From the NCBI RefSeq assembly GCF_004331465.1, contig NZ_SJKB01000032.1, positions 1-42,741 of the forward strand: DNA of 42,741 nucleotides, given 5' to 3'. Within the stretch, counting starts at the first letter, position 1. Every line of letters begins with the position of its first letter. A model generated the notes under the pieces. The model did not search any database. It was not told the origin of the DNA and worked only from the letters and a program-made list of their open reading frames with translations. This document shows, one piece after another, positions 16,994 through 24,906 of the stretch. The position numbers and the translations under genes are program-made. The DNA is from Kribbella pittospori. GTDB lineage: Bacteria > Actinomycetota > Actinomycetes > Propionibacteriales > Kribbellaceae.

Positions 16994-18199
16994 TCACAGC
17001 CCTCGGACGCGCATCACGACGCCGGCGTGGTCGGACGGCCACAGCCCGGTCGCCGGGTCGCGCGGGTCGCCGTCGCGGCCGGTCACCTGACCACGGTCGG
17101 TGGTGAGCGCCTCCCCGTCCGCCGTACGGCCGAACACCATGTCGATGCGGTGGGTCCATGATCCGGGAAGCGCCTCGTCCACCGTCTCGTTGAGGCCGGA
17201 GGTGTCTCCGGCGTCGAAGCCGGGCAAGTCCGTCGGCCGGCCGGAGTCCTTCCACAGGTCGGTGTACCCGCCGGCGCCAGTGATCAGTTCGTACGGCGCC
17301 TTGTGCGGCACATGGTCGATCGGCTTGATCGAGCTGTTCGCGGGGTCGGAGTTACAGTCGCAGACGAACACCGTGCTCCGGTTCGGCGACGTGGCCTCCT
17401 CGACCAACTCGTTGGCCTGGGCCAGCGCGATGTCGGAGCTGAACGCCTCGAGGTGCGTGTTCACGAATCGGAACCGCTGCGCGCCCGCCCGGACGTCGAC
17501 CCACTGGTAGCCGCGGTCGAAGTTGAAGGCCACTCCGGCAACGCCGACCTGCAGATTCACGTCGTAGATGTCCTGACCCTCGTCCAGCGTCCTGAGGCTG
17601 CTCGACGCGCGCATCAGGACCACGTCGCGCATCGTCAGGCGGATGTCGCGGGGGTCGCCACCGGGCATGGCGATCGAGCCGGTGAAGCTCGGCGACTCGA
17701 CATCGGCCCGGTTCGCGATGCTGGCCGCGACGTACGGCGTGCCGCGCTCGGCCAGGTCATCGAGCAGGATCTGCAGGAAGTCGTAGTCGACGGTCCCCGC
17801 GTTCGGCACCCCGACCTGATTCAGCTGCAACGGCCCGTGCCGCCACAGGGCGACCTCCTGAAGGCCGATCAGGTCCGGCCGTGCGTCGACGATCTCGTCG
17901 GCCAGCAGCCCTCCGCGCACGTCGAAGTCGGTGCGGTCGACGATCGCGCGGGTCACCTGGGTCGCATTCGCCAGGGCGGTGACGATCGTGAGCTGGTTTG
18001 CCCCGGGTTGCGCCGCCGCGCGGAGAGCCGCCTCGACCGGCCGGTTGATGTCCGCGCCGAGGTAGATATTGCGCGTCATCACCGTGACCGGCTTGGCCGG
18101 CGGATCCTGCGCCTGCGCCGGACCAGCCACCCCCAGGGGTCCCAACAGCAGCCCGATCGAGCACCCGACCGCCATGACCCGTCGCCTCGTCGTCGTCAT
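16994..18199 (-). CDS. Secreted endonuclease/exonuclease/phosphatase-family protein
   Basis: Exported protein of 401 residues. The signal peptide (MTTTRRRVMAVGCSIGLLLG) ends at about AQA-QD near residue 31. The EEP (DNase I-like) fold is indicated by the N-terminal TVMTRNIYLGAD, the metal Glu in LIGLQEVALW, the NTHLEAF strand with its His, VFVCDCNSDP, and the C-terminal catalytic WPSDHAGVVM. Such proteins hydrolyse phosphodiesters (nucleic acids, sphingomyelin, phosphoinositides); the substrate is unknown. ATG 18197-18199 is preceded by GGGAGGG; an upstream in-frame start at 18301 would hide the signal peptide and is rejected. Confidence 0.85.
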   Translation of the reverse strand: MTTTRRRVMAVGCSIGLLLGPLGVAGPAQAQDPPAKPVTVMTRNIYLGADINRPVEAALRAAAQPGANQLTIVTALANATQVTRAIVDRTDFDVRGGLLADEIVDARPDLIGLQEVALWRHGPLQLNQVGVPNAGTVDYDFLQILLDDLAERGTPYVAASIANRADVESPSFTGSIAMPGGDPRDIRLTMRDVVLMRASSSLRTLDEGQDIYDVNLQVGVAGVAFNFDRGYQWVDVRAGAQRFRFVNTHLEAFSSDIALAQANELVEEATSPNRSTVFVCDCNSDPANSSIKPIDHVPHKAPYELITGAGGYTDLWKDSGRPTDLPGFDAGDTSGLNETVDEALPGSWTHRIDMVFGRTADGEALTTDRGQVTGRDGDPRDPATGLWPSDHAGVVMRVRGL

Positions 18200-18521
18200 C
18201 CGTCCCTCCCAAGACTCGATGATTCCTTGCATCCTCGACCTGACAGCACGCGTTGTCCATGCTCGTGGCCTCCACGCCGGCCGGGTTGCCTTTGGGTGCA
18301 ATGCGGCCAGTTGCCGCTCGTCGCGTACCGCCGGTGTCCTCCAGTCGGTATCCCGAGCATCCGCAATACGCCGTCCCGCACGTCAGGGTTCTGGTTACGC
18401 TGGCTGTGGTCGCGGTTGACATGTTCAGGCAGATAGCGTGGCAAAGCATTCCAAGACCCGCCCGCTTCGACAAGGCGCCCGACGAGCGCTCACGCCGCGC
18501 CTTTCTGTGAAGGGTTCCGCG

Positions 18522-18797
18522 ATGTTCGAGGGTGACGACCACTACTCGGTCCACGTCCTGGGCCGCAGCTGGATCGAGTACAAGGACCGCGAGCGTACGG
18601 TGCGGTTGCGCGCCGGCATGCTCGACCAGGAGGTGTACCTCGGTCAAGATCGTCGAGGGCGAGATCGGCTCGTGCGAGCTGAAGACCGCTGGCGTACCGT
18701 CGTCGGCATGCCCATGGCAGGTAGCGATGTGGGGACGTTTGATACCTGGGTTCCCGACCAGGATGATGAATGGCCTCGTCCGCTCGAGCGCGACTGA
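18522..18797 (+). CDS. Small hypothetical protein
   Basis: Frame of 91 residues beginning MFEGDDHYSVHVLGRSWIEYKD and ending DDEWPRPLERD, rich in charged residues. I do not recognise a family. The first 40 residues look like a beta-rich coding segment; after about codon 45 (EVYLGQDRRGRDRL) the Arg-rich composition suggests out-of-frame reading, and a neighbouring frame reads VKIVEGEIGSCELKTAGV there. So the gene may be frameshifted, or not a gene. An upstream ATG at 18438 would add 28 basic residues. Confidence 0.35.
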   Translation: MFEGDDHYSVHVLGRSWIEYKDRERTVRLRAGMLDQEVYLGQDRRGRDRLVRAEDRWRTVVGMPMAGSDVGTFDTWVPDQDDEWPRPLERD

Positions 18798-18854
18798 TCG
18801 CGGGCAGGGTCGTCGCTAGCGGCGGCCGTTGGTCGAGACGCTACGGTGCTGTCC

Positions 18855-19730
18855 ATGCTGGAGACGCAAGAGCGATTCGTGACTTCCGGCCGGCTGCGGC
18901 TGTGGACGGAGCGGGCCGGCCGTCCCGATCACCCTCCTCTGCTTCTGATCATGGGGTCGGCCGCGCAGGGCATCAGCTGCCCTGATCCGCTGGTCGCCCG
19001 GCTCGTCGAGCGCGGCGTCCAGGTGATCCGGTTCGACCACCGCGACACCGGCCGCTCGAGCGTGGTCGACTTCGATGCTCATCCGTACGCGATCGCCGAC
19101 CTGGCCGCCGACTGTCTGGCCGTGCTGGATGGCTATGGGCTGCCCACCGCCCACGTGGCCGGCATGTCGATGGGTGGCATGATCGCGCAGTGGCTGGCCG
19201 TGCACGAGCCGGCCCGCATCCGGTCCCTGACCGTGCTGACCAGTTCGCCGATGGGCTACGACCCGCGTCCGGCGGTGGCCCGCACACGGGCCGGGGAGCC
19301 GCCCGCCCCGGACGACCTGCCGCCGCCGTCTCCTGCGCTTCTCGCACACATGGCCGCCGGCCTGCCGCCAGGCGTGGAGTCCGATGTGGCCTTGTTCCGC
19401 GTCTTCAACGGACCGGTCCGCCCGTTCGACGAGCCCGCTGCCCGCGCGATGCTCGAGCTGGCCTTGTCGCGGGCCATTGACCCGGCCGCGGCCGCCCACC
19501 ATGACCTGGCCGGCCAGACCTTCGCCCCCGATCGCCTCGCCCCGCTCTCGTCGATCACCGCTCCGACCACGATCGTGCACGGCGACCAGGACCCGGTCTT
19601 CCCGCTCGGTCACGGCGAGGCACTGGCCGCCGCCATCCCGGGCGCGCGCCTGCACGTCGTACCCGGAATGGGCCACATCTTCTTCTCCCCAGGCCTGCCC
19701 GAGGAGGTCGCCGACCTGATCCGGCTGTGA
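18855..19730 (+). CDS. Alpha/beta hydrolase (serine type)
   Basis: Cytosolic alpha/beta-hydrolase of 291 residues. The oxyanion region is LLLIMGSAAQG, the nucleophile elbow AGMSMGGM (Ser), the acidic residue is in HGDQDPVFPLG and the His in GMGHIFF. This pattern is close to the family containing aclacinomycin methylesterase RdmC and 3-oxoadipate enol-lactonase-like proteins. I use ATG 18855; GTG 18846 in the same frame is an alternative and neither has a clear ribosome site. It converges with the LysR gene downstream. Confidence 0.85.
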   Translation: MLETQERFVTSGRLRLWTERAGRPDHPPLLLIMGSAAQGISCPDPLVARLVERGVQVIRFDHRDTGRSSVVDFDAHPYAIADLAADCLAVLDGYGLPTAHVAGMSMGGMIAQWLAVHEPARIRSLTVLTSSPMGYDPRPAVARTRAGEPPAPDDLPPPSPALLAHMAAGLPPGVESDVALFRVFNGPVRPFDEPAARAMLELALSRAIDPAAAAHHDLAGQTFAPDRLAPLSSITAPTTIVHGDQDPVFPLGHGEALAAAIPGARLHVVPGMGHIFFSPGLPEEVADLIRL

Positions 19731-19759
19731 CACGCTGCCGCCGTACTCGACTGCCGGCG

Positions 19760-19804
19760 CGCCACGGTCATGGAGCGCCACGGTCACAGGTGACGCCACG
19801 GTCA
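19760..19804. repeat. Three direct copies of CGCCACGGTCA
   Basis: Identical 11-bp units at 19760-19770, 19776-19786 and 19794-19804, with start-to-start spacings of 16 and 18 bp. They lie in the 100-bp gap between the convergent hydrolase and LysR genes. They could be protein-binding iterons or simple duplication; they are not a promoter of either neighbour. Confidence 0.85.
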
Positions 19805-19830
19805 GGTGGACATCGGCTGGGCCTGGTCGG

Positions 19831-20718
19831 TCAGGTCGGCTGAATCTCGGTGGCGATCTCGATGGCGATCTCGATCGCCCGGACGGCCAGTGGGGACCGC
19901 GAAGATCTGGCCGGCCAATGGAGATAGATGCCACGGGTCGGTGCCGGCCGCAGTTCGTGGATTCTGAGCCGGTCGTCGGAGCGGGTGCCGGATCCCTGCA
20001 GGGCGAGCCACGGCAGCACCGCCCATCCCAGCCCGGCTCGCACCATCGACAGGATCGTCTCGTTGCCCGGTGAGCGGAAGACGATCCGCGGCCGGGCACC
20101 GGCATCGGCGAGGGCCCGATCCATCCACAACTGGTCGCAGGTCGGATGGCAGCCCACCATCGGTCTGCCATCCAGCTGCTTCAGTGCTACCGGGCCGTCG
20201 GGAAAGTCGCCTGGACGGGCCACCAGCAGGTAGGGATCGTCGATCAGTTTGACGTACTCGACGTCACCCTCGACAGGCCGGTCGTGGAACAGCAGGTCCA
20301 GGTCGCCGATCCGCGGACCATCCGGCACCTCGGACAGCCTGATATCGCAGCCGGGGCGCTCGTCACGCAGTCGACGCACGACCGACGGCAGGATCACGTT
20401 GGACACGCTCTGGAACGTGCCGATGTCGATCCGGCCATCGCCGGCCTTGAACCGCTCGACAGCATCGGCCAGCGCCTCGGCCTTCGCCAGTAGGCCACGT
20501 CCCTGTTCGAGGACCACCGCGCCGAGCGGCGTGATCCGGACCGGCTTGGGACCGCCCGGGCGCTCGAACACCGGGCCGCCAACGGACTTCTCCAGTGCGG
20601 CGATCTGCTGACTGACCGTCGATTGCGTGTAGCCAAGCCGCGTGCCGGCCCGCCCGAACGTGCCCTCCTCGACGATGGCGGCCATGGTCGCCAGGTGCCG
20701 CAATTCCACATCGGCCAC
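19831..20718 (-). CDS. LysR-family transcriptional regulator
   Basis: LysR-type regulator of about 295 residues. The N-terminal winged HTH (ELRHLATMAAIVEEGTFGRAGTRLGYTQSTVSQQIAALE, first 45 residues) is followed by the two-lobed effector-binding domain (IGTFQSVSNVILPSVVRRL, later GNETILSMVRAGLGWAVLPW). The start is GTG at 20718 or 20709, just before the conserved ELRHLATM; longer readings to 21078 run through the neighbouring gene. The C terminus is a short Ala-Ile-Glu-Ile repeat (AIEIAIEIATEI) from an imperfect 12-bp duplication. It diverges from a PPOX-type flavoprotein gene and a perfect palindrome lies 19 bp upstream of the GTG. Confidence 0.88.
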   Translation of the reverse strand: MADVELRHLATMAAIVEEGTFGRAGTRLGYTQSTVSQQIAALEKSVGGPVFERPGGPKPVRITPLGAVVLEQGRGLLAKAEALADAVERFKAGDGRIDIGTFQSVSNVILPSVVRRLRDERPGCDIRLSEVPDGPRIGDLDLLFHDRPVEGDVEYVKLIDDPYLLVARPGDFPDGPVALKQLDGRPMVGCHPTCDQLWMDRALADAGARPRIVFRSPGNETILSMVRAGLGWAVLPWLALQGSGTRSDDRLRIHELRPAPTRGIYLHWPARSSRSPLAVRAIEIAIEIATEIQPT

Positions 20719-20736
20719 GATCCGAATATAACTTAA

Positions 20737-20755
20737 ACCGATCGACTTGATCGGT
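20737..20755. promoter_or_regulatory. Perfect palindrome upstream of LysR gene
   Basis: ACCGATC-GACTT-GATCGGT, perfect 7-bp arms with a 5-bp centre, directly upstream of the LysR start in the AT-richer part of the gap. The position suits autoregulation and control of the divergent transcript. Confidence 0.55.
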
Positions 20756-20800
20756 GACAATCGTTTTACCTGATGCGCACGCGGATCTAACGTCGGCAAC

Positions 20801-20945
20801 ATGACGACCCGCGGCACCTTGGAGCGGCAACTCTCGCTGACGACGGCTGGCGCCGGGGTCGGTGTCGGAGACATCGGGTCGCAACTGTTGGGCTGGCTGG
20901 CCGACCGAAACGGTCGCCGGCACACCATGGAACTTCTGGGCGTAC
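20801..20945 (+). pseudogene. Possible MFS transporter fragment
   Basis: In frame from ATG 20801 the translation includes GDIGSQLLGWLADRNGRRHTM, which matches major-facilitator motif A (GxLADRxGRR) in the loop between helices 2 and 3. No other transporter segment is recognisable on either side. It is in frame with the PPOX gene downstream but that gene has its own ribosome site. Either a relic of an exporter or a chance match. Confidence 0.25.
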
Positions 20946-21037
20946 GACGTCCGTCCCCGACCGCGCACCCCTCGCCCGACCCTGAACACAGCGCCACCTG
21001 GCCAGAGATCGCAACCTCGAAAGGAAGGAACACACCA

Positions 21038-21460
21038 ATGACAACAATGACCGACAACGAATGGCGATCCTTCGTCACCGCAGGAACAAGGCTGGCTCAC
21101 GTCGCCCTCACCCGCCCCGACGGGCGACCCCACGTCACCCCAGTCTGCTTCATCCTCGACGGCGACGGACTGGCCTTCGCCCTGTCCCCCGGGAGCGTCA
21201 AAGGCAAAAGCCTGGCCCAGGATCGGCGCGTCGCACTCTGCATCAGCGATGAGCGGCAGCCCTACAGCTTCGTCACCGTCGAAGGCGAAGCACAGGTCTC
21301 CGCCGAGCCGGACCAGATCAAACACATCGCCACGGGCATCGCCAACCGCTACTACCCCTCCCAGCCTGCAGAGGACTTCGCTGAATCATTCGTCCAGGCG
21401 GGCTTCACCGCAGTTCGGATCGGCATCACCAACGTCATCGCCCGATCCGGCCTCGGCTGA
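21038..21460 (+). CDS. PPOX-class (F420/FMN) oxidoreductase
   Basis: Split-barrel flavoprotein of 140 residues. Recognisable features are LAHVALTRPDGRPHVTPVCFI near residues 18-38, then GKSLAQDRRVALCISDERQPYSF, and a C-terminal strand FTAVRIGITNVIARSG. Actinomycete members usually bind deazaflavin F420 or FMN and reduce small substrates; the reaction is unknown. The start ATG 21038 has an AAGGAAGG site 10 bp upstream. It diverges from the LysR gene, its probable regulator. Confidence 0.85.
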   Translation: MTTMTDNEWRSFVTAGTRLAHVALTRPDGRPHVTPVCFILDGDGLAFALSPGSVKGKSLAQDRRVALCISDERQPYSFVTVEGEAQVSAEPDQIKHIATGIANRYYPSQPAEDFAESFVQAGFTAVRIGITNVIARSGLG

Positions 21461-21879
21461 CCAGGGGCGCGGTGGATCCGTGGGGATGAGGCGGTCGATC
21501 GGTTTGAGAGTCGGCTGGCGGTGACGAGTGCTGGCCTGATCCCGAACCAGCCTCAACCAAACATGAGGAGCGGAGATGGCACAGTCGGAACCGATCGCCG
21601 AGAAGCTGTCCATCGGATCCTCTCGCGGGTGTCACTGGGAGGCAGCTGGCCGAGCGGCACGACCAGTCAGCGCTCGTGGCCGACCATCAGGTGCTTGTCA
21701 CCACCTCGGATCTGGCGGCCTCGGCACGGTCGCTGCGTCGAAGTGCGCAGCTCCAACCACGAGCCGCGCACCTGGATGAACGCCTGGCTGTGGCCCGGTT
21801 GGCGGCGGCGGGCCGAAAGATTCGACTACGTCCCCTACCGCTGAGCCCAGATACCCCAGGGGACTCCTCGGGCCACCGC
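21461..21879. other. Intergenic stretch, nothing recognised
   Basis: About 420 bp between the PPOX and ArsR genes. One 67-codon frame at 21576-21779 (+) starts MAQSEPIAEKLS behind a good GGAGCGGAG ribosome site, but becomes compositionally non-coding after about 15 codons. Coding-like strings such as ADHQVLVTTSDLAASARSL occur in other frames, so a decayed gene is possible. I cannot assign a family. Confidence 0.35.
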
Positions 21880-22206
21880 TCAGCGGGCCGCAGGCTCGGC
21901 GAGAACCAGGTCGAGCAGACCGGGGAAGTGTTCGTCGAACTCGGGGCGGCGGAGGCGGTTGAGCCGGCGGGAACCCTCGTCGCGCTGCTCGATCAGGCCG
22001 GCGGCTCGCAGTACGGCGAAGTGGTGACTGCGGGTCCCCTTCGTCACCGGCAGATCGAAAGTGCCGCATGCCCGGGTCCAGTCGGGGCTGCCGGCCAGGT
22101 CGCGCAGGATCGTCCGCCGGACCGGGTCCCCGAGCGCGTCGAGGGCGTCCTGCAGAGACACCTCGGCCGGCGCGGTGTGGGTCAGGTTGCGAGTGCGAAC
22201 GGACAC
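21880..22206 (-). CDS. ArsR-family winged-helix regulator
   Basis: Regulator of 108 residues starting at GTG 22206. The winged-HTH core is ALDALGDPVRRTILRDLAGS (residues 20-39) and SHHFAVLRAAGLIEQRDEGSRRLNRL (about 60-85). The metal-binding CVC motif of ArsR/SmtB is absent, so it is likely a non-metal sensor of this fold (solitary Cys in RACGTFD). It diverges from a tautomerase gene over 98 bp that hold two palindromes. Confidence 0.87.
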   Translation of the reverse strand: MSVRTRNLTHTAPAEVSLQDALDALGDPVRRTILRDLAGSPDWTRACGTFDLPVTKGTRSHHFAVLRAAGLIEQRDEGSRRLNRLRRPEFDEHFPGLLDLVLAEPAAR

Positions 22207-22225
22207 GGTCGACCCTCCGTCGGAA

Positions 22226-22245
22226 TGTTCGATTGACGTCGAACA
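22226..22245. promoter_or_regulatory. Operator-like palindrome between ArsR and tautomerase
   Basis: TGTTCGA-TTGACG-TCGAACA: perfect 7-bp arms, 6-bp centre, 20 bp upstream of the ArsR start codon. A second weaker repeat, TTGAT-GATG-ATCAA, lies at 22255-22268. Likely site of ArsR autoregulation and of control of the divergent tautomerase gene. Confidence 0.65.
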
Positions 22246-22304
22246 CCTAACTGATTGATGATGATCAAACAGTGTACGTCGCCGTTGCGAAAGTGAGTCG
22301 TGTC

Positions 22305-22715
22305 ATGCCCCTGGTCCGCATCGACCTGTCCGCCCATCGACCGCCCGCCGTCCGCCGTGCCGTCGCCGACGGGGTCCACCAGGCCCTGGTCGACGTCATC
22401 GGCATCCCGGACGGCGACCGCTTCCAGATCGTCACACCGCACGATCCGGACGAGCTGATCTTCGATCCCAGCTACCTCGGCGTCGATCGGCAGGACGTGG
22501 TCTACGTCCAGGTCACCCTGGTCCAGGGCCGCGCGCGGGAGCTCAAGCTCGACCTCTACCGCCGGATCGCCGAACTGCTGGCCGAGGCCGGCGTACGCCC
22601 CGAGGACGTGGTGATCACCCTGGTCGAGAACGCCCTCGACAACTGGCCAGTCGGCAACGGCATCGCCCAACTGGTCGAGCTCGGCGCCGTCGCGGGAACG
22701 AGTGCGGCCGGCTGA
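22305..22715 (+). CDS. Tautomerase-family protein
   Basis: Protein of 136 residues in the 4-oxalocrotonate tautomerase/MIF superfamily. The mature enzyme uses an N-terminal Pro as catalytic base, and ATG 22305 gives MPLVRIDLSAHRPP, placing Pro at position 2; a GTG at 22272 would bury it, which decides the start. Conserved segments include FQIVTPHDPDELIFDPSYLG and VYVQVTLVQGRARELKLDLY. The longer length (two beta-alpha-beta units) resembles the malonate-semialdehyde decarboxylase/cis-CaaD branch. Probably repressed by the divergent ArsR protein. Confidence 0.85.
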   Translation: MPLVRIDLSAHRPPAVRRAVADGVHQALVDVIGIPDGDRFQIVTPHDPDELIFDPSYLGVDRQDVVYVQVTLVQGRARELKLDLYRRIAELLAEAGVRPEDVVITLVENALDNWPVGNGIAQLVELGAVAGTSAAG

Positions 22716-22749
22716 CCCGACGGTTCCCGCAGTGAGCTGTCCCACACTC

Positions 22750-22780
22750 CGTCACGGGGGATGGGGAGGCCGGTGTCTCG
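22750..22780 (+). promoter_or_regulatory. Candidate ECF41-dependent promoter of the SDR gene
   Basis: CGTCAC at 22750-22755 and GGTGTCTCG at 22772-22780, 16 bp apart, about 40 bp upstream of the SDR start. The same two elements, 15 bp apart, occur upstream of the ECF41 gene itself. From memory, described ECF41 promoters have TGTCACA, about 16 bp, CGTC; this site is a one-mismatch-per-element variant. Confidence 0.45.
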
Positions 22781-22818
22781 TGGCCGAAACCATCACCACA
22801 GGAAGGGACGGAAGTGTC

Positions 22819-23655
22819 ATGAGCAGGGTTTGGTTCGTCACCGGTTCGTCGCGCGGGTTGGGGCACAGCTTCGTCGAGGCCGCGTTGGCCCATGGCGACA
22901 AGGTCGCCGCGACGGCGCGGAACACCGCCAGCCTCGACGACCTCGTTGCGGCCTACGGCAACGCCGTACTCCCACTCCAGCTGGATGTTGCCGACAAGGC
23001 GGCGGTCTTCGCGCGGGTCGACCAGGCGAAGGAGCACTTCGGGCGGCTGGATGTGGTGGTGAACAACGCCGGGTACGCGCTCGTCGGTGCGGTCGAAGAA
23101 CTGGCCGAGGAGCAGCTGCGCGACCAGCTGGAGACCAATCTGTTCGGTGCGTTGTGGGTGATCCAGGCCGCGCTGCCACACCTGCGTGAGCAGGGCAGCG
23201 GGCACATCGTGCAGCTGTCCTCGGCCGCGGGCCTCGTCGCGATGCCCCTGGGCAGTGGGTACCACATCTCCAAGTGGGCTCTGGAAGCCCTGAACGACTC
23301 GCTGGCGCAGGAGGTGGCACAGTTCGGGGTCAAGGTGACGCTGATCGAGCCTGCCGGATACGCCACCCGGGCCGGCAAGAACCCGGATCCACTCGACAAC
23401 GGGCACATGTCCGCGCCGCTGCCGGCGTACGACGGACTCCGCAAGCAACTCGCTGGGGTGGTGGGCAACCAGTCCGCCGGAGATCCGGCCGCCGCGGCTC
23501 AGGCGCTGCTCGAGATCGTTGACTCGGACAACCCGCCGCTGCGGATCCTGTTCGGAACCGGTTTCTACCCGCTGGTCCAGCAGGTGTACGCCGACCGCCT
23601 CAAGACCTGGTCGGAATGGCAGGACCTTTCGGAGCGCGCGCACCAGGGCAAATGA
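22819..23655 (+). CDS. Short-chain dehydrogenase/reductase
   Basis: SDR oxidoreductase of 278 residues. The NAD(P)-binding motif TGSSRGLG is at residues 8-15, with the acidic segment LQLDVAD and NNAG downstream. The catalytic triad is Ser in HIVQLSSAAG, then YHISK (Tyr and Lys). The extended C terminus (LRKQLAGVVGNQSAGDPAAAAQALLEI) is typical of the classical subfamily often annotated as ketoreductase. The start at ATG 22819 follows a GGAAGGGACGG stretch. It lies just upstream of an ECF41 sigma factor gene; such sigma factors are usually encoded next to an oxidoreductase, decarboxylase or epimerase they control. Confidence 0.9.
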   Translation: MSRVWFVTGSSRGLGHSFVEAALAHGDKVAATARNTASLDDLVAAYGNAVLPLQLDVADKAAVFARVDQAKEHFGRLDVVVNNAGYALVGAVEELAEEQLRDQLETNLFGALWVIQAALPHLREQGSGHIVQLSSAAGLVAMPLGSGYHISKWALEALNDSLAQEVAQFGVKVTLIEPAGYATRAGKNPDPLDNGHMSAPLPAYDGLRKQLAGVVGNQSAGDPAAAAQALLEIVDSDNPPLRILFGTGFYPLVQQVYADRLKTWSEWQDLSERAHQGK

Positions 23656-23669
23656 TCTGGTTCACAGTG

Positions 23670-23699
23670 CGTCACAGTGTCCGACCGCCTGGTGTCTCG
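23670..23699 (+). promoter_or_regulatory. Candidate ECF41 autoregulatory promoter
   Basis: CGTCACA at 23670-23676, 16 bp, then TGTC at 23693-23696 within GGTGTCTCG. It closely resembles the site upstream of the SDR gene. It lies about 155 bp upstream of the sigma gene start, leaving a long leader with no frame I recognise. Confidence 0.4.
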
Positions 23700-23850
23700 A
23701 GGGCCGGCATCTTCCAGTTCGCTCGCCGTGACGACACGGCGATAAACTCCTACCTCGGTGGCCGGCTCGGGCGATGGTCAATGACTCCCGGCGCCGGCAG
23801 CTCCTGCAGGGGCAGTGTGGGAGTGTCGCGGTCCACCGGAAGGTTGAGGG

Positions 23851-24744
23851 ATGAGCGACCACGGCATTGACGCGGCAACCGAGGAATTCGTTGCCCATCG
23901 CAACCTTCTTTTCACCGTCGGCTACGAGATGCTCGGATCGGCCGCCGACGTCGAGGACGTGCTGCAGGAGACCTGGCTGCGCTGGATCAAGGTGGACCTG
24001 GACCAGGTCCAGGACTGCCGCGCCTACCTGGTCCGGATCACGACCCGGCAGGCGCTCAACCGGCTCCGGACAATGAAGCGCCGCAAGGAGGCGTACGTCG
24101 GTCCGTGGCTGCCAGAGCCCCTGCTCACCACCCCGGACGTCGCCGAGGACGTCGAGCTCGCCGAGAGCCTGTCGATGGCGATGATGCTGATCCTCGAGAC
24201 GCTGGCACCGACCGAGCGTGCCGTCTTCGTCCTCCGCGAGGCCTTCGACGTCAGCTACGAGGAGATCGCGGCCGCCCTCGACAAGACTCCTGCCGCCGTC
24301 CGGCAGATCGCCCACCGCGCCCGCCGGCACGTCGATGCCCGCCGTCCCGGCAAGATGACGTCGCTCGGGAAGGCCCAGGCGGCCCGGGAATCGTTCCAGC
24401 GGGCGATCGAAACCAGCGACCTGCAGGGACTCCTCGACGTGCTGTCCACGGATGTCGTCCTGCTGAGTGACGGCGGCGGCCTGAGGCAGTCGCCGCCACG
24501 GCCGATCACCGGAGCCGAGAAGGTCGGCCGCTTCATCCTCGGCGGTCTCGGCAAGCGGACCGGGTTCGGTAGCGAACCCACGCTGATCAACGGGAACCCG
24601 GCCCTCGTTGTCTACGTCGACGGTGAGCTCGACGGCGTCATCGCTTTCGGTGTCGACGAGGCCCGCATCACCGGCCTCTACTACGTGCGCAATCCGGAGA
24701 AACTCACCCGCCTCGCCTCCGGCACCTCCTTGACCCTGCGGTGA
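23851..24744 (+). CDS. ECF41-type sigma factor with SnoaL-like C domain
   Basis: Sigma factor of 297 residues. Region 2 covers about residues 10-78 (DVEDVLQETWLRWIKV, YLVRITTRQALNRL). The linker contains WLPEPL at 86-91, a hallmark of ECF41. Region 4 follows (APTERAVFVLREAFDVSYEEIAAAL). From about 175 a NTF2/SnoaL-like domain replaces the need for a separate anti-sigma factor, with the conserved LLSDGGG and a C-terminal YVRNPEKL. In studied members this extension both inhibits and enables activity. ATG 23851 follows GGAAGGTTGAGGG. The neighbouring SDR gene upstream is the likely target. Confidence 0.92.
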   Translation: MSDHGIDAATEEFVAHRNLLFTVGYEMLGSAADVEDVLQETWLRWIKVDLDQVQDCRAYLVRITTRQALNRLRTMKRRKEAYVGPWLPEPLLTTPDVAEDVELAESLSMAMMLILETLAPTERAVFVLREAFDVSYEEIAAALDKTPAAVRQIAHRARRHVDARRPGKMTSLGKAQAARESFQRAIETSDLQGLLDVLSTDVVLLSDGGGLRQSPPRPITGAEKVGRFILGGLGKRTGFGSEPTLINGNPALVVYVDGELDGVIAFGVDEARITGLYYVRNPEKLTRLASGTSLTLR

Positions 24745-24851
24745 CGACGATCGGCGACCCGAACCTGGGCGGAGGAATCGACCACATCCGCGTACAGATC
24801 CGCTCAGCGGTTGAGCTGGGCGTGACTGTGTATGACATCACATCGTTTGCC

Positions 24852-24866
24852 GGACAACCGTTGTCC
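24852..24866. promoter_or_regulatory. Perfect palindrome upstream of MFS gene
   Basis: GGACAA-CCG-TTGTCC, perfect 6-bp arms around a 3-bp centre, 41 bp before the GTG start of the MFS gene. Likely operator for an unidentified regulator, possibly the TetR protein encoded downstream, although that gene has a different palindrome at its own promoter. Confidence 0.45.
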
Positions 24867-24906
24867 CTCCACGTCGGCGGGGGTGGGCGCGGGTTTACTG
24901 GGGGCG

